This document shows positions 20,716 through 31,911 of a DNA stretch of 64,000 bases, in pieces; positions within the stretch are counted from its first letter, which is position 1, and each line of letters begins with the position of its first letter. The notes under the pieces were generated by a model, which saw only the letters and a program-made list of their open reading frames with translations, searched no databases and had not been told where the DNA came from. Position numbers and translations under genes: made by a program. Source of the stretch: Diadema setosum (taxonomy: Eukaryota; Echinodermata; Echinoidea; Diadematoida; Diadematidae); NCBI RefSeq assembly GCF_964275005.1, contig NC_092688.1, positions 22,325,903 through 22,389,902 of the forward strand, read 5' to 3'.

Positions 20716-22448
20716 AGCAGTTGGGGGATGCCGGGGACTCGACCGTCTCTTTTCCCATTAAGACAGGTGGAAAGGGATAGGGCCACTCCAAATCCTTTCC
20801 AGATAATGAGAGCATAATCACACTGACATGTTGAATGATGTATTAAAGCAAAATGAGCAATTAAAAGGAGGTACAGACATGGTGCATTGTCAATAAATTA
20901 ACTGTCAATTTGAAGAAAAAACAAACAAACAAACTAGTTATAGGTGATAAGTTAATGACCAATCCTCAGTTCTTCCTCTTCTTCAACTCAAGGTTAGCGA
21001 CCACAATCATTAAGTACGTCGATTATTCTGTCACTATTGTAGAGGGATTAGCAGTGCACTTTGCATAATTTTTTTAAATGATTAACTTTGATGATGATTG
21101 ATCATTGCAAATAAAAGACTCGATTTCAGTATATAAACTTGGGGAAAAAGTAACAAAACCGGTCAGGCAATAATGAGGCCTAACGGTGTGTTAATTTCAA
21201 GAGTCTCTGGACGCAGTTCTTATAGGAATTCAACTTCAATTTCAATAATTGATGCGGAAGGACCAACTTCGATAGATTGATAGATGCATTAGGCGCAAAA
21301 TTGGTTTGAAACCCGGGAGTGCCCCCCCCCCCCCTCCCCTACTTTTGAAAACGCTCCGCACCGGCCCTGTTTTAGGTTACCGTACAATGTTATGTGCCCA
21401 GACATATTCTCATGCTTTATAGTATATAGGCATAGGCCTACCGGTATTACAATCACAAGGATACCGAGGTACGGTACTTTAAGGGATTGGAGTTTGTGGA
21501 CTGGTTAGAAATGCCGCCTAAGTTCTGGCACAGAGATTGGCAGGTATATTATCATAAGAGCAATTAGGATCCTACATTTTCTCGAATTTAAACAAGTTCT
21601 ATAGGCCACTAAGCTAGTCAGAAAAATCTTCACAAACTTGCCAACATTGTACCTATACGATGTACACAAAGGGCTTTTATGAATCATTATAGTATTACCT
21701 ATGGAACCATTTTCTTAAGGCAAAGAACACTCCATTCTAAGACTCCCTGAAGCATCTTAGAAATGTAAAACAACTGATTGTACGCATTCTATGAAGCGAA
21801 GTTTTGGCAAATTCAGTATTCGACAGGCAAAAACAAAGTTTTCTTTTCGTAAAATTGTAAGATTTCATTTATTATCAAAGATAGATGATAAAAAGTCCAT
21901 TATATACTGAATTGATACAGTTGCTGTCTTTCTTTTGTACCTCATGTGTACTTTGATGGTTTCTTCTTTTTTTCAATGCAGATAATCATTAGTAGGGCCT
22001 ATATTGTAGGCCCTACTGGACTCATTCTCGACTAGCACATCAACGCAGTAACTTTTGGTTCTCCTTTTAACAAAATAACGCTTTTTTTAATGAGCTATCA
22101 AGGTAAATATTATACCGGATGCATATATGCCCCCCCCCAAAAAAAAAAAAAAAAAAAAAAATACTACGGGACCCTCCGGAACAATTGAATCCAATTTCAG
22201 GGTGATATGAAACTGTATTAAGGCCTATCCAAATCTTACAGAAAATCCTATCCGATTTGCTTCAGTGGTGAAAGAGAAATGAGGAATTTTGTACTAGAGC
22301 ATGTCAGGATTCCCTATCCACCAAGTTCTGTCCATCAATCATTATGCAGTTCCAAGAGTATCTATAAGTGTTTCTAACCTAGAAGAAACAGCTATATAGG
22401 CCTAGACCAATGACATCATGCTTTCGATCCACATTTCTCCTTGACCAC
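20716..22448. other. Gene-free stretch upstream of ARSA
   Basis: At 21,316-21,372 a poly-C run followed by the inverse of CAGGGCCGGTGCGGAGCG is one end of the MITE family also at 23,284 and 30,653. Poly-C/poly-A runs lie near 22,130-22,161. I see no exon. Confidence 0.4.
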
Positions 22449-23202
22449 TTAAAGGTCCAGTTTACCTTTGGGAGCAGTGATTTCGAAAAATGTTCAAGAT
22501 ATCACATTTGATGCATGTGTGTAGGTCTGCTGTATCATAAAACATCCTACCATATTAAATATTTGCAATGAAACCTAAAATATAAGGAGATATCAGGGTT
22601 TTTCTTCATAAACCGTAACTGTATACGGTTTAGTCTGGAAACATCTTTATTATAACTATTGTTCACATTTTGTGTATTTAACAACACTTAACATCGATTA
22701 TACGGATTCAACTTTTGACAGTGGTCGTTTCTATCCCTAACTCACATTTTAGAACTATTTTAAAGGGATGGTACAGTATTGGTGGAGACGAGAATTGGGC
22801 TTTTAACTTTTTGTGAGATACCAAGAAAACACTTATGATATAGTACAGAGCATACCATTTTAAGAGGAATTCAAAGTTTATTTGATGAAAATCGGGTTTG
22901 GAATGACTGAAACATCAAAAAACAAAGTAAAACAAAGCAAGCGTAATAAAGTGTGGGTCCCACACTTTATTAGAATCGCTCTTTTTTGGATATCTCGACC
23001 ATTTCAAAACCAATTTTCATCAAATTAATGTGGAATTCCTCATAGAATTACATGCTCTTTCATATTTCGTAAGAGGTTTCTCATTATTACACCAAAAAAT
23101 GTTAGAAACCTGAAATTAGGTCTCAACCAAAACTGTACGATCCCTTTAAAGCACTATTGATGGGTTTTTGTTTCATCTGCAAATGGTAAATTATGCCTTT
23201 AA
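22449..23202. mobile_element. TTAA-flanked MITE (AGGTCCAGTTTACC family) split by a second MITE
   Basis: Left tip TTAA-AGGTCCAGTTTACC; right tip GGTAAATTATGCCT-TTAA. An uninterrupted copy in the opposite orientation lies at 57,305-57,683. Compared with that copy, this one is interrupted at CTATT|TTAA by the element at 22,760-23,149. Confidence 0.75.
22760..23149. mobile_element. TTAA-flanked foldback MITE, AGGGATGGTACAGT family (nested)
   Basis: TTAA-AGGGATGGTACAGT on the left, ACTGTACGATCCCT-TTAA on the right. The centre is palindromic (AAGTGTGGGTCCCACACTT) and both arms share GAGGAATTC-type blocks, so the whole folds as a hairpin. Other copies are at 5,272 and 40,924. Confidence 0.8.
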
Positions 23203-23283
23203 CCGAATTGAATTGGGTTTTCTGCAGAATATAGGTAAGATGACTATAATATTTTTAGACTCAATTGATTCCCCGATGTAGAG

Positions 23284-23577
23284 CAGGGCCGGCGGGGCGT
23301 TTACAAAAGTGGGAGGGCCCACTTCCGGGTTTCATGGAAAAAAAAGTCGTATCCTCAGCTCATCTCTCCCCTTCCACTTCTGGGTTTCTTCAGCTGGCGA
23401 GCAAAGAAAAAAAAGTCTTCAGCGGAAAAGCATAACCGTATCGCGCTCACACTTCAAGATCTCTATCTACAGTGTATTTCTTCTTAGTTCCACTTACGTA
23501 CTTCCACGTTAAAAAAGTGGGGGGGGGGAGGCCGAGCCCCCCTCCTCCCCCCCCCCCCCCCCCGTTCCGCCGGCCAT
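23284..23577. mobile_element. hAT-like MITE of the CAGGGCCGGCGGGGCG family
   Basis: Left tip CAGGGCCGGCGGGGCG; right tip CGTTCCGCCGGCCATG, its inverse. Internal text (CATCTCTCCCCTTCCACT, CGCGCTCACACTTCAAGAT) matches 30,653-31,096. Long G and C runs lie near the right end. Confidence 0.7.
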
Positions 23578-25076
23578 GTATAGAGAGAGAGATTTAGGCC
23601 ACCACACTCACGCCAATACTCACCACCACACTCACGCCCTTGTCTTTTGCAGTGCTATTTTTTCATTTGCTACTCTGAAACACATGTCGTTGAAACGAAA
23701 CAATTTGTCACCTTTATCACGCCAGGTGTTCACATAGGCCACTTTCGTTTGAGGCGTAATGTATGTACCATCCTGGCCTTAGTGAGAAAGATTATCAGCC
23801 ATTCACAAGTCAATTTGAAAAGTGATAGTCAATGTGTATTAAATGTTTCATACGGTATCTTCTGGCGACGAAGCCTTGCGTAACACTCCATCGTCATTCA
23901 CAGTCGGCTGGTCGTTGCCCCAGCTGCATCATTAGACTGTTAACATAGATTTGCAGTATGAAGTCCTCGACTTTGCACATGAACTCTAAATGCCTTGCAC
24001 GTCATAAATTTTGGTATATTAATTTTTGAAGATGTAGGTCCAATGTGCTGTGTTTGCATACACAGTGACATGACTCATGATAAGGAAATCCTATGTAACA
24101 ATAGAACAATCTTTTATGTTACTGTTGTTAAACAACTGTTATTAAAAGCGGGTTTTAGGGCCACTTTAAAACTTGGCAGTGAATTACGTTAGCTATAACA
24201 GAAGTCAATGGTTTTCGCCCCAACCGTCCTCCATACACTGTATAGCATCTTCCGACGCTCACATTCCTTGAAATTCTTTTTTTGTTGATGTTTGTACATC
24301 CAATTGCTTTATTTTCTTTTCTTTTCTTTTCCCGCCACCCACAAACGATAGCCTCCAAGCCGTTTAAACTGTTGGCTACATCCACACACATTATGAAGAC
24401 GCTCATCGTAATTTACGTAAAAATAGACTCAATGATTTAGAGCTCGCGGGTCATTGCTCTACTCCCCTCGTTAATTTCAATGCTGTTTATTAGTTCTAAA
24501 ACCTGAAGTAACGACTGGCGTGAGCACTATGAAGAATCCCTTACGTCACATTCTTTTGAGTTTTGCCACCCCGGCTCCAAGAGTGAATAGTTTGTAATTT
24601 AAAGGTGAATTTTATTCTTTGGAACATTACTATTGTGTGTTGAAATGGGGACACGTGTCATCGTAATATTATGTAACGCATTATTGCTGTATGATAGCTA
24701 ACAGGTTCTTTTGCCTGCTCCTTGGCTTCTGCTGTTACACTATTTTGTTCTTTTGTTACTCTGCATAACACATGGTCGTTGATACGAACCATTTTATCAT
24801 CTTTGTCATGTCACGTGCTACAGGTCTGTATTCTTTTGGGGCATTATGTACGCACAATATCTTGGCCTCGATAGAAAAGCTTAAATCAAGGACTCTCGTT
24901 ATTTATAAATCTATTTGGAAAGTGAGAGTCAATGTGTACAACAATACCTCATAGTATCTTTTGGCAATAAAGTCTTACGTAAGACACCATCGTCGCTCAC
25001 AGTCAGGTTGATCGTTGCCATATAGCTACTATTACTCATAGTATAAAGTCTTTGATTTTGTGAATGAATTCTATTA

Positions 25077-25079
<3 letters not shown>

Positions 25080-25112
<33 letters not shown>
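25080..25112. repeat. (AT)n microsatellite
   Basis: An AT dinucleotide run inside unit 2 of the 1.1-kb array. Confidence 0.85.
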
Positions 25113-25118
<6 letters not shown>

Positions 25119-25389
25119 GAAATGAACTATGATAAGGAAATTTTACAGTAGAACAGTTTTTTTTTCTCCAATGCTACTCCTGTTAAACAATTGAATGTTT
25201 GTTTTATAAAAGAAACAATTATTTTTTATTAGCCACTCAAAATCATTTCATTTCAGCCATTTCATTAAGTAATTATATGTGGGTTATTCTGAAACTTGCT
25301 AATGAATCACGATATATAGCATAGCTTCTTCGCCCCAACCGTCCTCCATAGACTGTATTGCTTTTTTCGACGGTCACGTTCCTTGAAGT

Positions 25390-25428
25390 CGTTGTTTTGT
25401 TTTGTTTTGTTTTGTTTTGTTTTGTTTT
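25390..25428. repeat. (TTTTG)n microsatellite
   Basis: Repeated TTTTG pentamers inside unit 2 of the 1.1-kb array. Confidence 0.8.
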
Positions 25429-26299
25429 CATCTGATCCCTTTATTTTCATTTCCCGCCACTCATAAATAATAGCCTCTAAGCTGTAAAAGCTGTTGGCTA
25501 TTTTTCCACAAACATTATAAAGACGCTCACTGTAATTTACGTAAAAATAGACTCAATGACTTAGAGTTGACGGGTTATTGCTCCACTTCCATCGTTAATT
25601 TCAATGCTGTTTATTTGTTCTGAAACGTGTAAAAACTGGCTTGAACACCACGAAGAGTCTTTTACGTAACAATCTTTTGAGTTTTGCTACCCCGGCTCCA
25701 AGAGCGAAACGTTTGCGATTCAAACGTGAATTTCGTTTATTGTAACATTACTATTGTGTGCTCAAATGGGGACACGTGTCATCGTAATATTACGTAACAA
25801 AGCATTGTTGTTTGATAGCTAACAAGTTGTTTGGCCAGCTCCCTGGTTTTAGCTGTTATATTACATTATTCTTTTGCTACTCCGAACACACGGTCGTCGA
25901 CACGAAACATTTTGTCGACACGAAACATTTTTCATCTTTGTCATACCACGTGCTACAGGCCAGTTTTCGTTTGGGGCATTATGTACGTAACATCCTGGCC
26001 TCGATAGAAAAACTCAAATCAATGACTCGCGCCATTTACAAATCTGTTCGAAAAGTGAGAGTCAACGTGCCAAACATATTTTATTCGGTATATCTTTTGG
26101 CAACGAAGTCTTACGTAAAACACATCATTGTTATTCATTTATGGTTGGCTGGTCGTTGCCTTACTATTCAAAGTTGCTTAGTTCAATCTTTTGCACATGC
26201 GGCTGCAAAGTTTCACCCTTTCAGAGGGTGCTCACCTCTTATGAGGTATCCGACTGGTATTTATCCCTAGGTTAATTTTAATATACCAAGTTGCGTCTC

Positions 26300-29200
26300 A
26301 GTTAGCTGTATCTTAGCTTGTCTCTTTTGAGGGAAATTAAAAACCAGAGATTGTTGTACTTTCCGAAACGTATGAAATGACTATGGGCTACTGCCGCCCC
26401 CCCCCCCCCCTTTGGGATTTCTGTGACGTAGGAGACCGGAGGTGTTTAGTGATTATTGATTGCGAGATAATTATATATGCATATATACATGTAAATGTTT
26501 GATATCTTTGAAGAATAATTCAGTGACATGGATGATTTCTTTTCCTGCCAAACAAATGTATATCGGTAAATAGCTGATTGTTTACATTTTTTTCTTGTCA
26601 GTGGGAGCTCTGTCCACTTCCACTCTCCACTGCCTAGTACATGTAGCACACGTCCTTGCTTGTTGAATAAGTTCATGTTAGGCATTGTACACGAGGCAAT
26701 GGCCTTGTGTACCATCCGCAACGATGTTGATTCTGTGTCATCTGTGTTCATGTTCGTTTCCCTGTTTTGTGTGTGTTTCATGTTTCTCTGTACGCATTTC
26801 GGTTTCCTTTCTTCTTTTAGGTCTGCATACCCCCACGTAGCTGCTGAGCTAGGACCAGACGGGAAGCCAGCTATTAATTCCCGAATGTTTTATATTTTAA
26901 CCCATGGCTAACGCAACAAATTTTGCTTTTAATTCTTTGAATAGTGATGAATTCTATAACACAGTAAGGCACTCTGAATCTGATCATGTAAATATTATTT
27001 CCAGTGTATATGAAGATTACATATCCGATAAATACAATACCTCAGCACAAGAATTTGAATATAACCTTGACTCAAATGATCCAGTCCAGAGTCCATCGTG
27101 TGTTTATTTGACCGAAAATCAGTATAAAAATCGGATCACGAATACAGTTGGTGAAAAATTTTTGTTAGCTCACTTTAACATACGCAGTATCAACAAAAAT
27201 TTTGATAAGTTGCGCTTACTCTTAGAAAACCCAGATCATAAATCTTGCTCCATCATAGGGTTAACAGAAACATGGCTGAACTCTAATATCAGTCATTTAT
27301 TTTCTTTACCCGGATTCGAATTTGTATTTAGAAATAGAAGCGAGAGAGTTGGTGGTGGAGTTGGTTTGTACATCTCGAAAAAATTTAAATATATCATACA
27401 TGAGGAGATTAGTGTTATGAGCGATGTACTTGAATCCCTTTTTATTGAATTGATAAATCCACATGGAAAAAATATTATGATTGGCGTAATTTACAGGCCC
27501 CCTCGTTCGAATTTAAATGATTTTTTGACTGTTTTGCAGGATTTAGTACAAAATCCCATGATACTTAATAAAGATACATTTTTGATGGGCGATTTTAATA
27601 TCGATCTCATGAAATGTAACTCCCAAAACACTTCAAAAGAATTTGTAGAAACATTAATGTCTGCTTCGTTTTTACCATTAATCTCCAAGCCTACCCGTGT
27701 CGCCAGCCAATCGGCTACCCTCATAGACAACATCTTTTGTAATGTTTTTCCACTTCCTGAGTCTGGTATCGTCCTCTCAGACATCACTGACCATTTTCCT
27801 ATATTTGCTCAGGTACCAATTAAACTGAATAAACAAAATAATTATTATAAGCGTCGTAAGATTACTGCAGATAATCTTATAAGTCTTCAAAACAGTTTAA
27901 AAGAAATCGACTGGTCTTCTGTATACAACACTACAGATGTCAACTTGTCTTACGACTATTTCATATCTACTCTTACCTCCGAAATCGATAACCATATTCC
28001 CCTGCGTAATACAAAAAATAGATATAAGCAAATTCCAAGACTCCCGTGGATAACCCAGTCTATATTACGATCTATAAACAGGAAAAATAATTTGTTTTAT
28101 AAATATAGATGTAATCCCACTGAAAAAAATAAGAAAAAATATGTTTCATACAAAAACACACTCACCAAATTATTACGTACGCAGAAGAAAATGTTCTATG
28201 TGAATCAGATAAGCAAATACAAAAATGATATTAAAAACACATGGAAAACATTAAAGAATGCTATGAATATATCTAACAATTCATCTAATATTTCTGAAAT
28301 TCGGTGGGGCAATGCCTCCAGCAACACTCCCGCTGGCATGGCGGAAATTTTCAATGACTTTTTCTCTTCAATTGGAAAAAATCTTTCTCAAAATATTCCT
28401 CTTTCTAGTAAATCTTTTAATGATTTTTTAGATACACCTAACTCCAAAACTATATTTTTTGACCCAACATATAAAGAAGAAATAATAAAGATTGTTGCTA
28501 ATTTAAAAGAAGGAAAAAGTCCTGGCCATGACGGAATTGACAACTATTTGATAAAAAACATAATTCCTCAAATAGTGGATCCCTTAGTACACATTATCAA
28601 CTCATCACTTACAACTGGCCATGTGCCAAATAGCATGAAAATTGCGAAAGTAATTCCTATTTACAAGAAAGGGGAGAAGGATGATGTCAATAACTATAGA
28701 CCCATATCTCTATTATCTTCTATTTCTAAGATTCTTGAAAGAATAGTTTATATCAGGACAGTACGTTTTCTTAAAACCTGCGACATATTCTCAAACTTTC
28801 AATTTGGATTCAGGGAAAATCACAGCACAACACACGCACTACTTGCCCTCATCGACAAAGTCACACAAGCACTCGACACACATTCACACACAATAGGTAT
28901 CTTCTTGGACTTCTCCAAGGCCTTTGACACGATTAACCACGGAATACTTCTCGCCAAACTGTCTCATTATGGAATACGTGGAAAGGCCTTGGAGTGGTTC
29001 ACGAGTTACCTATCAGAAAGATCCCAATTTGTATATGTTAACGGCTTTGACTCTCAAAGTAAAACAATTGCATCTGGTGTTCCACAAGGGAGTTTATTAG
29101 GCCCATTGTTATTCATTATTTATATTAATGATTTTCATAGATCCTCGGAGAAACTATCATTCATATTATTCGCGGATGACTCTAACCTTTTTTTTTCTCA

Positions 29201-30652
29201 CCCTGACCCAAACATTTTAATAAGAACAGTCAATGAAGAACTGAAAAAGGTTATACAATGGATATACGCAAATAAATTGTCATTAAATATTCAAAAAACA
29301 AAAGTTATGCTTTTTAGTAATTCTTTAGATAGCCTCCCAGACAAAATAACATTTGATATTACTCCCTTAGAAGAAGTTTCTTCCTTTAAATTTCTTGGTG
29401 TTTGCGTCGATAACAAGCTTTCATGGAGGAATCATATTGATAACATATGTACAATTATATCCCGTAACATTGGCGTAATGAATAGATTAAAATATTATCT
29501 TCCTTCATCTGCATTATTAACTCTTTATTCTAGTTTGATACTACCTTATTTAAACTACGGGATTCTTGCTTGGGGTAATACATATCAGATGTTACTTGAT
29601 AAACTTCTTTTACTGCAAAAGAAAGCGCTTAGAATTGTTTTTAATTTACATACCCGAGAACATACAGATGCTTTGTTTTCTGACCATAAAATATTAAAAG
29701 TAAATGATTTGTATGTGTTTCAACTTGGCCAGTTTATGTTTAATTACAACAGTAACTTTTTACCTAAAATATTCCATGATTCATTTCATCGAAATTGTCA
29801 TGTTCATAACTATCCCACGCGACGATCCGACGAATTTCATCTTCCACTAATGAGAACCGCACATGCCCAAAATACATTTCTTTATACCGGACCCAGACTT
29901 TGGAATAACTTAGATAATAGTTTAAAAGATTCCCCCAAATTTGTTACATTTAAATACAAACTCAGAAAATATTTACTTTCTACCTATAATCTTAGATAAT
30001 TTAAATTGTTTTGATTCATGCTTGAGCCTTCACCTGTCCTGATGTCGCAGCACTTGGCGTGTTCTGTGTGTGCAGACTTCTCTTCTTTCTTCTCTCCTCT
30101 TCCTTTCCTGTCTTTTGTTCCTCGTAGACTTGTATTGTTACCGTCTTCTCTCCTCTCGGTACTGTCTCGCGTCTTACAGTGTATACGTGTGGGTAATCGA
30201 ATGTGTGTACGAACGTGTTGTCCTTGTCATATTTTCCCGGTACACGTGGTTCAGTGAGCAGTGTCCGGGCACTAGCATTGGTATTCTATATTTTTTTCCC
30301 AACCGGTGTATCTCAAAATAATTACATGTATATTGTTATAGAATAGTATATAATTTACTCATTATTTGTCTAGCGATCCACGTCCGACAAGCTATGCTTT
30401 TTAGTGGATCACTATTTTCCATAATCGAATTCATTTTCCGCTCTCCCACGAAGTATTTATACAGTGTTTTCCTAAATATTGTACATGTTATATGTTGTTC
30501 TATAACTTGTCTCGTATATATATTACATGAATCTTTTGCAAACGTTTGAACAATATTTCATCACATGTATACTTTGTACTATGTTTTTTTTTTTTTTTTG
30601 GATTTTCGTTGATTGGAAATAAACTATGATTGAATTGAATTGAATTGAATAT
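26300..30652 (+). mobile_element. CR1/L2-group non-LTR retrotransposon (LINE), apparently intact second ORF
   Basis: The element includes the 1,031-codon ORF at 26,904-29,999, a 3' UTR of about 650 bp, AATAAA near 30,620 and a terminal (TTGAA)n run (30,630-30,650). Short 3' repeats instead of poly(A) are usual for CR1/L2 elements. The 5' boundary is not seen; 26,300 is a guess placed after the tandem array breaks off. No ORF1-like protein is visible upstream, so it may be 5'-shortened or a one-ORF type. Confidence 0.7.
26904..29999 (+). CDS. LINE endonuclease/reverse transcriptase, 1,031 aa
   Basis: Uninterrupted ORF. Residues about 87-305 form an APE-type endonuclease: AHFNIRSIN (N92), LTETWL (E122), GVIYRPP, MGDFNID (D230, N232) and SDITDHFPI (D296, H297). 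Residues about 575-830 form the reverse transcriptase: IPIYKKG, NYRPISLLS, LDFSKAFDTI (D669), GVPQGSLLGPLLF and FADD (D758, D759). The C-terminal part (YPTRRS, GPRLWNNLDNSLKDS) is the conserved tail of the CR1/L2/jockey group. It nicks target DNA and primes reverse transcription there. The start at MANATNF gives about 86 residues before the endonuclease; a start further upstream is not excluded. An open frame of this length suggests a young, possibly active copy. Confidence 0.9.
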   Translation: MANATNFAFNSLNSDEFYNTVRHSESDHVNIISSVYEDYISDKYNTSAQEFEYNLDSNDPVQSPSCVYLTENQYKNRITNTVGEKFLLAHFNIRSINKNFDKLRLLLENPDHKSCSIIGLTETWLNSNISHLFSLPGFEFVFRNRSERVGGGVGLYISKKFKYIIHEEISVMSDVLESLFIELINPHGKNIMIGVIYRPPRSNLNDFLTVLQDLVQNPMILNKDTFLMGDFNIDLMKCNSQNTSKEFVETLMSASFLPLISKPTRVASQSATLIDNIFCNVFPLPESGIVLSDITDHFPIFAQVPIKLNKQNNYYKRRKITADNLISLQNSLKEIDWSSVYNTTDVNLSYDYFISTLTSEIDNHIPLRNTKNRYKQIPRLPWITQSILRSINRKNNLFYKYRCNPTEKNKKKYVSYKNTLTKLLRTQKKMFYVNQISKYKNDIKNTWKTLKNAMNISNNSSNISEIRWGNASSNTPAGMAEIFNDFFSSIGKNLSQNIPLSSKSFNDFLDTPNSKTIFFDPTYKEEIIKIVANLKEGKSPGHDGIDNYLIKNIIPQIVDPLVHIINSSLTTGHVPNSMKIAKVIPIYKKGEKDDVNNYRPISLLSSISKILERIVYIRTVRFLKTCDIFSNFQFGFRENHSTTHALLALIDKVTQALDTHSHTIGIFLDFSKAFDTINHGILLAKLSHYGIRGKALEWFTSYLSERSQFVYVNGFDSQSKTIASGVPQGSLLGPLLFIIYINDFHRSSEKLSFILFADDSNLFFSHPDPNILIRTVNEELKKVIQWIYANKLSLNIQKTKVMLFSNSLDSLPDKITFDITPLEEVSSFKFLGVCVDNKLSWRNHIDNICTIISRNIGVMNRLKYYLPSSALLTLYSSLILPYLNYGILAWGNTYQMLLDKLLLLQKKALRIVFNLHTREHTDALFSDHKILKVNDLYVFQLGQFMFNYNSNFLPKIFHDSFHRNCHVHNYPTRRSDEFHLPLMRTAHAQNTFLYTGPRLWNNLDNSLKDSPKFVTFKYKLRKYLLSTYNLR

Positions 30653-30724
30653 CACGGTCAGCGGAGCGTTTTCAAAAGTGGGAGGACCTACTTCCGGCCC
30701 GGTTTCATGAGCTCAGAAACAAGG

Positions 30725-30755
<31 letters not shown>

Positions 30756-31096
30756 TCCTCGGCCCATCTCTCCCCTTCCACTACCGAGTTTCTTCAGCTG
30801 ACAAGCAAAAAACAACAAAAAACAACAAACAACAACAACAACAAAGTCTTCGGCACAAAAATATAACCTTTATATAGATTATATCGCGCTCACACTTCAA
30901 GATCTCTCTCTATTTCTTTTTAGTGTCACTTACGTACTTCAAAAAACGTGAGGGCCCAAAGTGATGACACCTTATGTATTCCTTTGTATGGTGCACAAAA
31001 AGCAGGGGGGGGGGGAGCCCCCCCCCCCCCCAGTTTTGCCAAGGAGGTCACTAGGCCAGCTCGCCCCTCTATACCTCCTTGGTTCTGCCGGCCATG
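30653..31096. mobile_element. hAT-like MITE of the CAGGGCCGGCGGGGCG family, second copy
   Basis: It begins CACGGTCAGCGGAGCG, directly after the LINE tail, and ends GTTCTGCCGGCCATG. It shares its interior with 23,284-23,577 but carries longer poly-A and (CAA)n expansions and extra sequence near the C-run. Confidence 0.65.
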
Positions 31097-31744
31097 AGTA
31101 TGAGAGTCAAATCGAACTTGTATCGTTACGGCATTAATTATCGATCACCTGGACTCATGCTGGCGAAAATATAAGAGGCAAAATGATATCACCATATCAT
31201 ATCACATATTCGGATGGGTTGAGTAACAAAGGAGCTTCGCCAACTTAAAAACAAAACAAAAACAAAAACAACAACCAAGGATCTGATAACAACAACCCTC
31301 TACGCATAGTGGAGATCAATGTTGCATTATCTGATTTATCAAAGTCCGTTGATCAGTGTCCGAGCTTGCATCCATGATAGGCGATATAGGCCCTATATAC
31401 CCGTTTATACCCATAATACATGTATACAAATAGTTTGAGAGACGATATAAATGGTGAACTTGAATAAAATATTTCGTTTATCAGCTTATTATACTATAAT
31501 AAATGTTTGTAGAATGATTCGAATCTCTATACCATATATGAGAGCTCAGTTTTGTAATAGGAAGATGAACATTCATGCTAAACTTTTTTTGCGCCAATTG
31601 TTAAAAAAAAAAATGATAAAGTTCGAGCAGTTGATCGCAGTTTGAGTTTAATCTATATGATTGTTTGCAATTATCGGAAGTTTTTGATTTTGCACAATCC
31701 CAAGTTCAGTCAATGTTGTTCTCTTCGGTCATAATGCCAGCAAC
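31097..31744. other. Intergenic stretch upstream of DNAJC30
   Basis: AT-rich with scattered short A-runs and C(A)n runs. I see no gene or TIR element in it. Confidence 0.4.
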
Positions 31745-31757
31745 AGGTCAAAGGTCA
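31745..31757 (+). promoter_or_regulatory. Perfect DR1 nuclear-receptor motif upstream of DNAJC30
   Basis: AGGTCA-A-AGGTCA, the consensus direct repeat with one-base spacing bound by RXR heterodimers, HNF4 and COUP-TF. It lies 154 bp before the start codon. With 13 specified bases a chance match is unlikely, but binding is not shown. Confidence 0.45.
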
Positions 31758-31783
31758 GAAGAGTCGTCATTTACTATCTCGCA

Positions 31784-31881
31784 GCTAGCTAGCTAGCTAC
31801 GATGCGGGGACGCGGTACGTACACACATGTACAGTGTACGTACATTTCATTACGTACGAGTACGTATACGTACGGTGATGA
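31784..31881 (+). promoter_or_regulatory. Palindrome-rich probable promoter of DNAJC30
   Basis: GCTAGCTAGCTAGCTA is followed by dense TACGTA-type palindromes (TACGTACGAGTACGTATACG) just before the coding start. No TATA box is evident. The position supports a promoter or 5' UTR; the exact start of transcription is not visible. Confidence 0.3.
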
Positions 31882-31911
31882 CCCGATAGTGACGCAAATT
31901 CGCCGGTTGTA

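Larger units (their letters stand above)
23640..26165. repeat. Tandem array, unit about 1.1 kb, two full copies and a partial third
   Basis: Blocks recur in the same order: GGCATTATGTACG with ATCCTGGCC (about 23,755, 24,840, 25,975); AAAAATAGACTCAATGA (24,419, 25,540); GAGTTTTGCCACCCCGGCTC (24,559, 25,679); GGGGACACGTGTCATCGTAA (24,648, 25,768). Spacing is about 1,090-1,130 bp. Units differ by many substitutions, so the array is not recent. The third unit breaks off near 26,165, ahead of the LINE. No gene is recognised in the unit. Confidence 0.8.

Noticed and set aside
26660-26911. 83-codon ORF ahead of the LINE as an ORF1
   Set aside because: No coiled coil, RRM, PHD or zinc knuckle; it is too short for a known LINE ORF1 protein.
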